Origin: CAYMOV01 sp964392085
Lineage (GTDB): Bacteria; Oederibacteriota; Muellerivitia; Muellerivitales; Muellerivitaceae
Length of the DNA stretch: 64,000 nucleotides
Assembly: GCA_964392085.1 (NCBI GenBank)
Contig: CAYMOV010000001.1
Location: forward strand, 62,001-126,000
Reading direction: 5' to 3'
The notes beneath the pieces were generated by a model, which had not been told where the DNA came from, ran no database searches, and saw nothing but the letters and a program-made list of their open reading frames with translations. Numbering within the stretch: position 1 is the stretch's first letter; the number at the start of each line of letters is the position of its first letter. This document shows positions 1 through 9,256 of the stretch, in pieces. Made by a program: the position numbers and the translations under genes.

Positions 1-21
1 GAATTGAACGTTCGGCCAACC

Positions 22-56
22 CCCCGGGAAGCCCAGTAGGCTTCCCGGGGTTTTTT
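22..56 (+). terminator. Rho-independent terminator upstream of tamB
   Basis: A perfect 12-bp stem (CCCCGGGAAGCC at 22-33, GGCTTCCCGGGG at 39-50) with a 5-nt loop is followed by six T. It probably ends the transcript of the gene that lies before the window. It could also act as a leader hairpin of tamB, because no separate promoter is obvious between it and tamB. Confidence 0.85.
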
Positions 57-125
57 CTTGTCGGGCCGCCCCGGGATGGAACCGGGAACGGGGGAGGACC
101 GTCCTATCCTTTGGAGCCATTTCGC

Positions 126-3100
126 ATGTTGAAGCCCGTTCATTCCTGGACCCGACGCATCGTCTTCCTCCTCGCGGGGGTGGGCATGGTCGGTTTGGGG
201 GGGTACTTGTGGCTTCAATTTTCATTCCTCAACGGCGGCATCAAAAGGGACGCCGAGAAGGCCTTGGCATCCGCCCTGAAGGGGACCGTCTCGATCGGTT
301 CGGTTTACGCCGATTGGAGGACCCAGGTGGTTTTCGACCGGGTCGAGTTTTCGGTCCCCGGAAATCCCTGGGAGGCGCGGGTGAAGGTTCCCCGGGTTTC
401 CCTGGCCCTGAGCTACAGCGACCTCATCCTCCGGAAACGCCCCCTGGTGGAATGTCTCCGCCGAATCACCTTCGACTCGCCTCAGGTGACCCTCGTCAAA
501 TCCTCCGGCCCAACGGCCGTTTCCACGCCCGGCTCCACGGCGACTCCGGTCCCTGAAAACCTGCCCCTGCCCATCCTCCCGGCGGGACAGGTTTTTTTAA
601 ATGGCGGGGAATTTTTCATCCAACGGAACGGGCCCGCCTTGCCGGTCCTTACGGGTTTGGATCTTCAGGTGACCCGCCAATCGTCCGGTTGGGACTTGAA
701 GGGGTCCTTTCATCCCCCCGCCAAGGGCGCCGGAGGTTGGGCGAAACTCACGGGAAGGATCCTTCCGGAAAGCGGCGAGGTCCACGGTCGGCTGGAAACG
801 AAGGATTGGCCCCTCACCACCCTCTCGCCCCTGCTCCAGGAATGGGCGGGTTTGATCCCCCAATCGGGATGGATCGACGGGGATATCCCGTTCCGGATCC
901 GGGGAGGGGCTGCCCCCACCTACCAAGCACGTCTTCTTTTAAGGGATGGGGCCTTGCGGCCGGAGCGTTCCCAGGGCCCGGCCTTGACGGGTATCCAGGC
1001 TGTAGCCGGCGTCCGACCCGACGAGGTGCGCCTGCTCCGACCGGCGGAGTTCAAGACCGGGACGACCCAATGGACGTTGGCGGGCGTCATCCCCCTCAAC
1101 GGGCAACCTGTTTCGCTGGACGCCTTCACGGACCATCTTCACTTGTCGGATTTGGTCCACGAGATCCTTCAGCAGCCCAAATTGGAGGCCGAGGGGGCTG
1201 GTCGGGCCCATTTCTCAGTCGCCGGGGCCTTGTCCCAACCGGATCTCCGGGGGGAGGTCCATATGGGGGCGGGACAGGTCGGCCCCTGGAAAATCGAATC
1301 CCTGGATATGAAGGCCCTGTATAAGGACGGTATCCTTCAATTGGAGAAGGCCGAGGGGAAACTTTATGACGGTACCCTCAGCGCATCCGCCCATTGGAAC
1401 CCCTCCGCCGGACCGGACGGCCCCCTGGCCGCGAAAGTGTCACTGAAGAAAATCAGGACCCAACCCCTGGCCGAGCTTTTGGGCCTCAAGGATTGGGAGG
1501 GCCGGAACGATTTGGACGTGGAACTTTCCGGGTCCTGGGCCAAACCCATCTTCCAAGCCCACAACATCTTGACCATCCACCGGGAAATCCAAGGTAAGAG
1601 CCGCGATTACCTCTTCAAGAATTCCGTCAAACTCTCCGATAACCGTTTGTCGGTCTCGACGTCCATCAACGGGGATACTAAGTTCGAGTCCGAATGGGCC
1701 GACGTGGGCGATGCCTGGGAGCTTCGGACGCTTCATTTAAGCTACGGCAACCAATCGAACCGCCTCAAGGGCCAGGGCCGCTGGCCCAAGAACCCGGGGA
1801 ACCCCCTCGCGGTCAATTTCGAGGGGACCGACCTCGACCTGGCCCGGATCCCGTTCCTCCAAGACCAATTCCCGGACGTGGCCGGAAAGATCCACCTGCA
1901 GGGGCAGGTCACGGGCACCCGGAAATCCCCCGTGGTCCATCTCCTGATGTCCTCGCCGGCGCTTCGGCTCGGCAAGAGGGCCCCCGATCCCATGAAGTTC
2001 GAGATGACCTGGACCCCCCAAACCCTCCATCTGAACCGACTGGAATGGGGAAGCCTCCTGAAGGCAGATGGGACGCTTGGATTGGGGGAGAAAGGGGCGA
2101 TCGACGCGAGGGTGGAGGCGAAAAAGGTGCCTTTGTCCCTGCTCGCGGGGCTCCTGGCCCCCGCCTCGGAAAGCTCCACCAAATGGGACGGTTCACTGAC
2201 GGGCTCCTTGAAGTTGGAGGGGACCACGGATTCCCCTCTCCTGGAGGGACATGCCCGTTTAGAGGACTTCCGGGCGGGGCCCTTCGCGGCTGATTCCGTC
2301 GAGGCGAAGCTCAAGATCGAGAGTGACCGGATCCGGATCGTGTCCTTAACCGCCCTCCAGTCCAACCCCCTGGGAAGGCTGGACGCCGTCGGATACCTCC
2401 AGGTGGGAGCCTCCCCCTCCCGAAGTGAACTAAAGGTCGACTTGAAGAATTTCCGTTTGGCGGGAGGTCCGCCCCTGGAAGGCCGGTTGTCCTGGTCCGC
2501 CCAGACGGAGGACAATTGGTCAAAATCCTGGAACGGTAAACTCACGGCCCCTGAACTGAAATGGAACGCCTCCTCACCGGTCAAGCCTGGGTGGGCCTTT
2601 CCAGCCCTGGAAACCGCCTTGGTCTGGAAGGACGGCCTGCTGACCGCCGATCTCAAGGTGGGCTCGGAGATCAAGGGGATGGTATGGCTGGATCGATCCA
2701 CGGAAACGACCATCCTGGAAACCCAACTACACATCGGCCCGATGGACCTTTCGGCCAAGGGTTGGTGGAACGATTTCCTCCCGGAGGGCTGGAAGCCGGA
2801 GGGCCTCCTCCAGGGTTTGGTGGAGATCCCCCGGGGTCCGATCGACCAGCCGAAAATCCAGGGAAACCTCACGTTACGGAAGGGCCAAATCCACGGCTAC
2901 CATTACGACCAAGTCGATTTCACGTTCACCGGGGACCGGGAAAAATTGAGCCCCAAAATCGCGTTGGTCCAAGGGTCGGCCCATTACGAATTGGCGGGTT
3001 CAATCGCCTCCCCCCAGGGCTTTTGGAAACCCGAGGCCCAAGTCGCCTTGGAGGGACCCTTCCAAGATGAAACCTTCGGAAACCTCCTCACGCTCTTGGG

Positions 3101-5939
3101 GGTGGACACCCACGGAAAACGGGTGGAAGGGTCGGTTTCCGGGAGCTTCCAGGTCGCCGGCACATTGGGGAACCCCCGATTCTCCCTGACCGGCCAAGGC
3201 GAAAACATCCGGATCGACCAGTTCCTGGTGCCGGAGGCCGATTTGAACCTCTCGGCGGAGAATGGGGCCCTGATTTTGGGACGGAGCCGTCTTTCCACCG
3301 AGGGTGGGGAAGCCGTCTTTCAACAGGGAAGGATCGCGCCGGACCCGGACCACCCGGGCGCCTGGAGCGTCAGCTTTGACGGGGAGGCCCACAACCTCCC
3401 CCTCTCGGCCTTCAAACTCAACGGCCGGCTATCGGCGAACGGCACCCTGGTTCCCGATCCCAAGCCCGGCGAGTCCACTTTCAGCGGCAAGGTATCCTTT
3501 TTGGACGACCGACCGGACTCCCCGGGCGAAGTGTCCACGCACCTCGACTACCGCGCCGGGGTCTTCCGGTTCCAACCGTCGGGAGGGACCGGGAAATTGG
3601 TGGGGGTAGTCGACCTGTCCCAAAAAGGAAGGCTGGTCTTCAAGGACCTCCGATTCACGCACCTGACCAGTTCCGTCTCGGTGGACGGGGTCTTGGACGA
3701 AAAGGGCCCATGCCAACTGACCAGCGATGCCCAGGGCATCCGCCTCGACAGCCTGGGAAAATGGCTGAATCCCCATTTCCCGCTCTCCGGGACGGGGAAT
3801 TACCACCTGCTCGTCGACGGCACCTTGGACGACCCCATCCTCAACGCGTCCTTCAACCTCACGGCCGGGAAACTCTACCGCCTGCCCTTCAACCTGTTGG
3901 ACGGGACCCTCTCAATCCGGAAGAACATCCTGCACCTGGGGACGCCCGAGAACCCGATCGAATTGCGCCGCGCCGGGTCGTTCGCCTTCACCCTTTACGG
4001 GGACATTCCCGTCGCCTTGACCGCCGAAAGCCGGAAAAGGATCCAAAACGAGGAAATGGACGTCACGGCGGCCATGCCCCAGGGGGACTTGGGCCTGCTT
4101 TTGTTGGCGGGATTCGCCAAATCCGCCGAGGGCCCGCTCGATTTCTCCGCCCACGTCACGGGGACCCTGGATCGGCCGGTGGTGAACGCCGACCTGGACT
4201 TCAAGGGCGGCCATCTCGCGCCCAAGATCATCGCCGAGTCCCTGGACGACCTTCGGGGGCGGATCAAGGTACGGAACAACCTGGTGGTGATCGAGGACCT
4301 GAACTGCCGGATCGGTCAGGGGCGCGTGTTCATCTGGACGCCCGTCGCGGAGGACTCCAAGATGGTCCTGGACGGTTTCACCCCCAGGTACTACGACCTC
4401 CGGGTCCGGACCGTCACCGAAAGGGGTGTTCTCCTCAACATCCCGGCCATCATGCGGCCGGGGGAATGGGGCGAGGTCCAGTTTTATGGAAGCCGGAGGG
4501 AGGATCCCCTGTTGATCGTGGGTCCGGCCAACGATTCCCACGTCATCGGGACGGCCCTTTTGGACAGCGGCCATTACACCTTCCCACCGGTGGTGGCCAA
4601 GAGCGAGTCCGGCGAGGAGATCACCTATAAGGAACTGGCCAACGTCAATTTCGAGTTGAACCTCGTCTCGGGGCGCGATTGCTGGTACTCCAACGATTTC
4701 AACACGAACTACCTGGAACTGAAGGTGAACCCCGGCGACAAGATCTTCATCGGCGGGAAGGACTCCAACCGGAGAGGTGACCGGGCGGGCATCCAAAGTC
4801 GGGGATCGGCCGGAAGCCGGGAAGGCTGGCTCCGTTACCTGAACCGGGAATTCAAGATCCAACAGGCCAGCATGCACATCCCCAAGGGCGAGATGCCGAT
4901 CCTCCAGGGGAGGGCCACGGACAAGCTGAAGGATGTCGACATCATCACGCCGGGCGGCTCCCGGAAATCCGACGTGGATCTCTGGGTGGATTTCAATGGG
5001 CCCATCGGAGGCGTCGACTTCAAGCTTGATTCGAATCCGCGATTCGCCTCCGGAAACGACGAGGCGGCCAACCAGCAACTCCTCCTCTCTTACATCTTGT
5101 TCGGGCGGGACATGACCGGGTACACCCGTGAGGACCTCAAATCCACCTACGAGCAGCAGGTGGGCCAGCAGGCGGAGAACGCCGTTTTGGAGGCCCTGGA
5201 CCGGGTTTCCTCCGTGGAATTGAGCCGCCGGGTCCGGCGCCTCACCCGGGGACTGGGCGGCATCGAGATCAACGTCCGCTCCAACCTCATCCAGGAAGCC
5301 GCCGGGAGGAATTCCGGGAACAGTTCGGGCGGCTCGGGACTTCCGGGGGGCGGTTCCCCGGTCGACCCTTCCGGCAACAGCGCCGCCACCACGAGCCGGT
5401 CCCTCGCCAGCGTGGAGCTGAAGAAATATCTCGACCAGCGGATGGCCGTGGTCTCGAACTTCGGACTCCGAAAGGACGACCTGACCGACCGGGCCTCGTT
5501 CCAGAAGCAGTTGGGCCTGGATTATGACCTGTCCAAGGAACTGAGCCTCAACACCCGGGTCGGGGACAATGACGATGGCCGTCCCGAAGAGAGGGTCGGC
5601 TTCTCCTTCAGGACCTCCATCCCGGACATCAAAAGGGGCCGGAAGGACGATAAGGACCCGCCCAAGTTGGAGCGGTTCGACCTCTACCCGCTGGGTCCGG
5701 GGACCCTCCAGGTCCTCTGGACGACCGACGAGGTCTCCAAGGCAGAACTCCGGGTGATGGGGGACGACAACCAGGTCCTCCGGATCCTCAAGCCCGACAA
5801 GAGTTTCGAGTATTATCACGAGGTGGTCCTCGATGGGTTGGAACCGGATACCGACTACTGGGTCCAACTGACGGTGAGGGACCTCAGCGGCAACTCATCC
5901 CTCAGCCCCAAGAAGAACGTTTCCACCCCACCTTCCTGA
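126..5939 (+). CDS. tamB: TamB-like (DUF490) inner-membrane-anchored lipid/OMP transport protein with C-terminal FnIII-like domain
   Basis: Very long (1937 aa) AsmA/TamB-superfamily protein, of a family that bridges the inner and outer membranes and supports outer-membrane protein insertion or phospholipid transport. One N-terminal signal anchor (about residues 12-32) is followed by some 1500 residues of repetitive beta-rich sequence. The conserved TamB/DUF490 region lies near residues 1480-1720 and includes LLLSYILFGRD. A Gly/Ser-rich linker (about 1728-1758) follows, and the last 90 residues look like a fibronectin type III fold (PPKLERFDLYPL, LEPDTDYWVQL), unusual for TamB. ATG at 126 is preferred because GGAG at 113-116 is well spaced; an in-frame TTG at 111 is the alternative. 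bamA follows, which supports the functional assignment. Confidence 0.88.
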   Translation: MLKPVHSWTRRIVFLLAGVGMVGLGGYLWLQFSFLNGGIKRDAEKALASALKGTVSIGSVYADWRTQVVFDRVEFSVPGNPWEARVKVPRVSLALSYSDLILRKRPLVECLRRITFDSPQVTLVKSSGPTAVSTPGSTATPVPENLPLPILPAGQVFLNGGEFFIQRNGPALPVLTGLDLQVTRQSSGWDLKGSFHPPAKGAGGWAKLTGRILPESGEVHGRLETKDWPLTTLSPLLQEWAGLIPQSGWIDGDIPFRIRGGAAPTYQARLLLRDGALRPERSQGPALTGIQAVAGVRPDEVRLLRPAEFKTGTTQWTLAGVIPLNGQPVSLDAFTDHLHLSDLVHEILQQPKLEAEGAGRAHFSVAGALSQPDLRGEVHMGAGQVGPWKIESLDMKALYKDGILQLEKAEGKLYDGTLSASAHWNPSAGPDGPLAAKVSLKKIRTQPLAELLGLKDWEGRNDLDVELSGSWAKPIFQAHNILTIHREIQGKSRDYLFKNSVKLSDNRLSVSTSINGDTKFESEWADVGDAWELRTLHLSYGNQSNRLKGQGRWPKNPGNPLAVNFEGTDLDLARIPFLQDQFPDVAGKIHLQGQVTGTRKSPVVHLLMSSPALRLGKRAPDPMKFEMTWTPQTLHLNRLEWGSLLKADGTLGLGEKGAIDARVEAKKVPLSLLAGLLAPASESSTKWDGSLTGSLKLEGTTDSPLLEGHARLEDFRAGPFAADSVEAKLKIESDRIRIVSLTALQSNPLGRLDAVGYLQVGASPSRSELKVDLKNFRLAGGPPLEGRLSWSAQTEDNWSKSWNGKLTAPELKWNASSPVKPGWAFPALETALVWKDGLLTADLKVGSEIKGMVWLDRSTETTILETQLHIGPMDLSAKGWWNDFLPEGWKPEGLLQGLVEIPRGPIDQPKIQGNLTLRKGQIHGYHYDQVDFTFTGDREKLSPKIALVQGSAHYELAGSIASPQGFWKPEAQVALEGPFQDETFGNLLTLLGVDTHGKRVEGSVSGSFQVAGTLGNPRFSLTGQGENIRIDQFLVPEADLNLSAENGALILGRSRLSTEGGEAVFQQGRIAPDPDHPGAWSVSFDGEAHNLPLSAFKLNGRLSANGTLVPDPKPGESTFSGKVSFLDDRPDSPGEVSTHLDYRAGVFRFQPSGGTGKLVGVVDLSQKGRLVFKDLRFTHLTSSVSVDGVLDEKGPCQLTSDAQGIRLDSLGKWLNPHFPLSGTGNYHLLVDGTLDDPILNASFNLTAGKLYRLPFNLLDGTLSIRKNILHLGTPENPIELRRAGSFAFTLYGDIPVALTAESRKRIQNEEMDVTAAMPQGDLGLLLLAGFAKSAEGPLDFSAHVTGTLDRPVVNADLDFKGGHLAPKIIAESLDDLRGRIKVRNNLVVIEDLNCRIGQGRVFIWTPVAEDSKMVLDGFTPRYYDLRVRTVTERGVLLNIPAIMRPGEWGEVQFYGSRREDPLLIVGPANDSHVIGTALLDSGHYTFPPVVAKSESGEEITYKELANVNFELNLVSGRDCWYSNDFNTNYLELKVNPGDKIFIGGKDSNRRGDRAGIQSRGSAGSREGWLRYLNREFKIQQASMHIPKGEMPILQGRATDKLKDVDIITPGGSRKSDVDLWVDFNGPIGGVDFKLDSNPRFASGNDEAANQQLLLSYILFGRDMTGYTREDLKSTYEQQVGQQAENAVLEALDRVSSVELSRRVRRLTRGLGGIEINVRSNLIQEAAGRNSGNSSGGSGLPGGGSPVDPSGNSAATTSRSLASVELKKYLDQRMAVVSNFGLRKDDLTDRASFQKQLGLDYDLSKELSLNTRVGDNDDGRPEERVGFSFRTSIPDIKRGRKDDKDPPKLERFDLYPLGPGTLQVLWTTDEVSKAELRVMGDDNQVLRILKPDKSFEYYHEVVLDGLEPDTDYWVQLTVRDLSGNSSLSPKKNVSTPPS

Positions 5940-5954
5940 GCGGTTCCTGGGAAG

Positions 5955-6006
5955 CGCCCTAGGGCGACCCGACCCGTTTCACGCCGGTCGAACGGTGCCG
6001 GGTCGC
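5955..6006. other. Nested palindromes between tamB and bamA
   Basis: CGCCCTAGGGCG (5955-5966) is a perfect 12-bp palindrome. It overlaps the left arm of an 8-bp hairpin, GCGACCCG (5964-5971) pairing with CGGGTCGC (5999-6006). There is no T tract, so a simple intrinsic terminator is not supported. It lies just upstream of the predicted bamA promoter and may be a transcript-end structure or an operator. Confidence 0.5.
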
Positions 6007-6016
6007 CTCCATTTCA

Positions 6017-6045
6017 TTGCGGACCCCCAGGGGCCGTGTTAGAAT
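6017..6045 (+). promoter_or_regulatory. Sigma70-type promoter of bamA
   Basis: TTGCGG (6017-6022), a 17-bp spacer, then TAGAAT (6040-6045). The predicted transcription start near 6052 gives a leader of about 20 nt carrying GGAGGA before the ATG at 6072. Confidence 0.7.
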
Positions 6046-6071
6046 TTGCGCCCTTTAAAACCGGAGGAACA

Positions 6072-8354
6072 ATGCCCAGCCTCAAACACACCGCCGCCCT
6101 GGTCTTCACCCTCGCCTTGGCGCTTTTCCCCATTTCCGTTCCGGCGCAGAGCCCCGACGCCGGGAACGCCCGCATCACCGACATCAAGGTCGAAGGCCTC
6201 GTGACGGTGTCCAAGGTCGTGGTCGTGTCCCGGATGGGCTCCCGGATCGGTCAACCGCTGTCCCTTCGACGGGTACGGGAGGACATCCATACCCTGTTCG
6301 AGTCGGGGGATTTCGACGACGTCGCCATCCAGGCGGAACCCGTGGCGAAGCACCCGGACCAGGTGACCCTGGTGGTGGAAGTGAAGGAGCGACCGCGCGT
6401 CCACGCCATCCTCTTCGAGGGGAACACCAAGAAGAAGAACAAGAAGCTCCTCGAGAAAATGAAGACCACCCCCAAAACAGCCCTGGACCCCGCCCAGCTT
6501 TCCAAGGACATCGAGGAAGTCCGGAAGCTTTACCACGAGGACGGGTATTCCCAGGTCCAAGTGGATTCCAAGACCGTTCCCTCGGGAGGCTCGGGCCATA
6601 TCGACCTGGTCCTCACGGTCCACGAGGGCCAACTCGTCAAGATCCACAGCATCATCCTGGAGGGAGTCCACGCCTTTCCCGAGAAAAAAATCCGTGGGAA
6701 GATGAAGGATACCAAGGAAGGAAAGAAGTACCGGCCCGAGCGCTTGGACGACGACTTGAAGCTGATCGAGGATTTCTACCATAACGAGGGTTACCTTCGG
6801 GCTTCCGTCCTTAGCCACAGCACCGCGGAAGCGGCCGGCGGGGCCGAAGTTGACCTGACCTTGAAGATCCGGGAAGGGGTCCCCTATAGCCTTTCGGGAA
6901 TCACCTTTGAGGGAAACTCCGTGGTTTCAGGGGCCGAGATGCAGAAGGCCTCCGGCCTGGAAAAGGGGAAAACCCTTTCCCAGAAGGACCTGGACGACGC
7001 CACGCAGAAGATGCGGACCCTTTACCTCGACAAGGGCTACATCTATTGCCAGCTGGACCCCCAATTGGATTATGACGACGAGCTCAAGTCCGCAGCGATC
7101 AAGGTCAAGGTGGTCGAGGGACAGATCGCCTACATCCAGGAAATCAAGATCGCCGGAAATTACAAGACCCGGGATTACGTCATCCGCCGTGAACTCATCA
7201 TGAAGGCGGGGGAGAAGTTCGAGGCCTCCAAGATCCGGGCGGCCACCATGGCCCTCTACAACCTGGGGTTCTTCGAGGAAGTCAACCCCGAGGTGGAACC
7301 GGGCGACAAGCCCGGGCAGGCCATCCTCGTTTTTCGGGTCAAGGAACGGAAGACCGGGTCCATCGGATTGGGCGGCGGCTACTCCTCCGTGGACAAGTTC
7401 GTCGGGAACATCAAGTTCGAGGAAGCCAACCTGTTCGGACGCGGCCAGAAATTCAGCATCGAGTGGGAAATCGGCCTGCGGGGCGTCACCAGTTATAACG
7501 TGGGCTTCACCGAGCCTTGGCTTTTCGGGACCAAGACCTCGCTTTCCACGAGCGTTTACAACACCACCCAAATCCTGGATTACTACACCGAACGCCGGCG
7601 GGGTGGGTCCGTGGGTTTCGGCCGCCGCTTGACCCGGAAATGGAGCGTCTTCACCACCTATATGTTCGAGAAGGTGACCATCTCGGACGTGTCGGCGGCC
7701 TATTCGGACCCTACGCTGCCGACCTATATTCCCACCAGCGTGAACTCGACCTCCAGCGTCACCCCTCGGATCGTCTATGACAGCCGGGACAACTATTTCG
7801 ATCCCCGGACTGGGATGCGCCATTCCACCTCGGTGGAGTTCGCGGGAGGCCCCTTCGGCGCCAACAACAATTTCGTGAAGCTGACCCAGGACAGCAGCGG
7901 GTTCCTTCCCTTATTTTGGAAGTTCGTCATCGGCGAACACGTGAAGTTGGGCCTGGCCAACGGCTACAACTACCGGGACAAGTACACCGACGTGCCGATC
8001 TACGACAAGTTCTACTGCGGCGGCACCGACACCGTCCGGGGCTACCCCGAGCGGAGCATCGGGCCGAACGGCGGGGCCAGCGGCGGGAACGTGCTTTACG
8101 TCTGGAACAACGAGCTGAAATACCCGATCGCGGGGCCCCTGCGGGGCGTCCTTTTCTTCGACGTGGGTGGGCTCTGGAGCGGCCTCAAGTACATCCAGAA
8201 TGACCTGCAGTACGGTTACGGCGCCGGGATCCGCCTGACGATCCCCGGGACCGTCATGGCCATCCGACTGGATTATGGGTTCCCGCTCAATTCGGACATC
8301 TCCTCCGCCAGTAAGAACGGGAAACTGCACTTCAACCTAGGGGACATTTTCTAA
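6072..8354 (+). CDS. bamA: Outer membrane protein assembly factor BamA (Omp85)
   Basis: Outer-membrane beta-barrel assembly protein of 760 aa. It begins with a Sec signal peptide (LVFTLALALFPISVPAQ) likely cleaved after an Ala near residue 25. A chain of POTRA repeats follows (about residues 30-420, with the typical GNTKKKNKK and GYIYCQ elements), then a 16-strand Omp85 barrel to the C-terminus. The barrel carries the diagnostic VRGY motif near residue 654 and ends in an aromatic-rich strand finishing with Phe. The ATG at 6072 is chosen for its GGAGGA site and because the signal peptide starts there; an in-frame GTG at 6036 overlaps the promoter. It sits next to tamB, a known partner class. 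Confidence 0.95.
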   Translation: MPSLKHTAALVFTLALALFPISVPAQSPDAGNARITDIKVEGLVTVSKVVVVSRMGSRIGQPLSLRRVREDIHTLFESGDFDDVAIQAEPVAKHPDQVTLVVEVKERPRVHAILFEGNTKKKNKKLLEKMKTTPKTALDPAQLSKDIEEVRKLYHEDGYSQVQVDSKTVPSGGSGHIDLVLTVHEGQLVKIHSIILEGVHAFPEKKIRGKMKDTKEGKKYRPERLDDDLKLIEDFYHNEGYLRASVLSHSTAEAAGGAEVDLTLKIREGVPYSLSGITFEGNSVVSGAEMQKASGLEKGKTLSQKDLDDATQKMRTLYLDKGYIYCQLDPQLDYDDELKSAAIKVKVVEGQIAYIQEIKIAGNYKTRDYVIRRELIMKAGEKFEASKIRAATMALYNLGFFEEVNPEVEPGDKPGQAILVFRVKERKTGSIGLGGGYSSVDKFVGNIKFEEANLFGRGQKFSIEWEIGLRGVTSYNVGFTEPWLFGTKTSLSTSVYNTTQILDYYTERRRGGSVGFGRRLTRKWSVFTTYMFEKVTISDVSAAYSDPTLPTYIPTSVNSTSSVTPRIVYDSRDNYFDPRTGMRHSTSVEFAGGPFGANNNFVKLTQDSSGFLPLFWKFVIGEHVKLGLANGYNYRDKYTDVPIYDKFYCGGTDTVRGYPERSIGPNGGASGGNVLYVWNNELKYPIAGPLRGVLFFDVGGLWSGLKYIQNDLQYGYGAGIRLTIPGTVMAIRLDYGFPLNSDISSASKNGKLHFNLGDIF

Positions 8355-8358
8355 AAGG

Positions 8359-8470
8359 AAATGGGGAATGAGGCGTTCGGAATCGGGAATGATGGCGGGT
8401 TAAGCCTCGGCTATCTTCCTTTTGAAATTCCGGCCTTAATCCCTCATTTCTAATCCCGCATTCGGCATTG
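8359..8470. repeat. Imperfect inverted repeat between bamA and surE (word family GGAATGAGG)
   Basis: Left arm about 8360-8399 and right arm about 8431-8470 match as inverted copies at roughly 27 of 40 positions by eye. Both arms are built from short repeated words of the type GGAATGAGG or GGGAATGATGG. The surE -10 box lies just outside the right arm. The same word family recurs at 13190-13250. Confidence 0.6.
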
Positions 8471-8478
8471 TCCGTCGT

Positions 8479-8484
8479 TATAAT
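8479..8484 (+). promoter_or_regulatory. -10 box of surE, leaderless geometry
   Basis: A consensus TATAAT ends 7 nt before the surE ATG (8492), which places the expected transcription start on or next to the start codon. No Shine-Dalgarno sequence could fit on such an mRNA. The -35 region is weak. Confidence 0.6.
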
Positions 8485-8491
8485 TCCGTCC

Positions 8492-9256
8492 ATGCGCATC
8501 CTCCTCACCAACGACGACGGGATCGACGCCCCGGGGCTCCGGGCCCTCTATGAGGGACTTCGGGGGCTGGGGGAGATTTCCGTCTCGGCGCCCGACCGGC
8601 AATACAGCGCCGCCAGCCATTCCATCTCAATCCACCGCCCCTTTAAGGTCCGTCGAGGGGCCTGGCGAGACGTTCCGAACTCCTTCGCGGTCTCATCCTC
8701 CCCGGCGGATTGCGTCCGCCTCGCGGTCCTCAAGCTGCTCCCCGCCCCTCCCGACCTGGTCGTGTCGGGGATCAACCAGGGCGCCAATTACGGGACCCTC
8801 GTCCTCTATTCGGGAACCGTGGCGGCAGCCGCCGAAGGCGTGATCCTCGGGATCCCCGCGATGGCGGTGTCGGTGGCGAGCCACACCTTCCAGGATTTCA
8901 GGGCCGCGGCTTCCGCAGCCGCGCGCCTGGCGGTCCAAATCCGGGAACGGGGGCTTCCCGAGGGGACGCTTTTGAACCTGAGTGTGCCCCCCCTTCCACC
9001 CGATAAGATCCGAGGAACGGTTTTGGCCCACCAAGGGAAGTTCCGCCATATCGACGACTTGGAGCCCCACGCGGAGTTGAAGGACCACTACGGGTATGTC
9101 GTCGACAGCCCGAGCCACCCCGAGACCGAGCACCCGGATTCGGACGTGGAACGGGTCCGGACGGGTTTCATCGCGGTCACGCCGATCCACCTGGACCTGA
9201 CCGACAGGGTCCATTGGGACCGTTTCAAGGACTGGCCCTGGGAGACACCTCCATGA
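8492..9256 (+). CDS. surE: 5'/3'-nucleotidase SurE
   Basis: Metal-dependent survival protein E, which dephosphorylates nucleoside monophosphates and short polyphosphates; 254 aa, normal for the family. The N-terminal LLTNDDGIDAPG (Asp8 and Asp9 as metal ligands), QYSAASHSIS and VSGINQGANYG motifs form the active site. The ATG at 8492 starts directly at the conserved N-terminus; the in-frame TTG at 8468 lies upstream of the TATAAT and is not expected to be transcribed. Its stop overlaps the ATG of the next gene (ATGA), so translation is probably coupled. Confidence 0.95.
   Translation: MRILLTNDDGIDAPGLRALYEGLRGLGEISVSAPDRQYSAASHSISIHRPFKVRRGAWRDVPNSFAVSSSPADCVRLAVLKLLPAPPDLVVSGINQGANYGTLVLYSGTVAAAAEGVILGIPAMAVSVASHTFQDFRAAASAAARLAVQIRERGLPEGTLLNLSVPPLPPDKIRGTVLAHQGKFRHIDDLEPHAELKDHYGYVVDSPSHPETEHPDSDVERVRTGFIAVTPIHLDLTDRVHWDRFKDWPWETPP

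Noticed and set aside
3912..5867. 651-codon open frame on the minus strand inside tamB
   Set aside because: It lies wholly antisense to a well-supported gene, has a composition dominated by Gly, Val, Asp and Leu from GC-rich antisense codons, and shows no recognisable domain.
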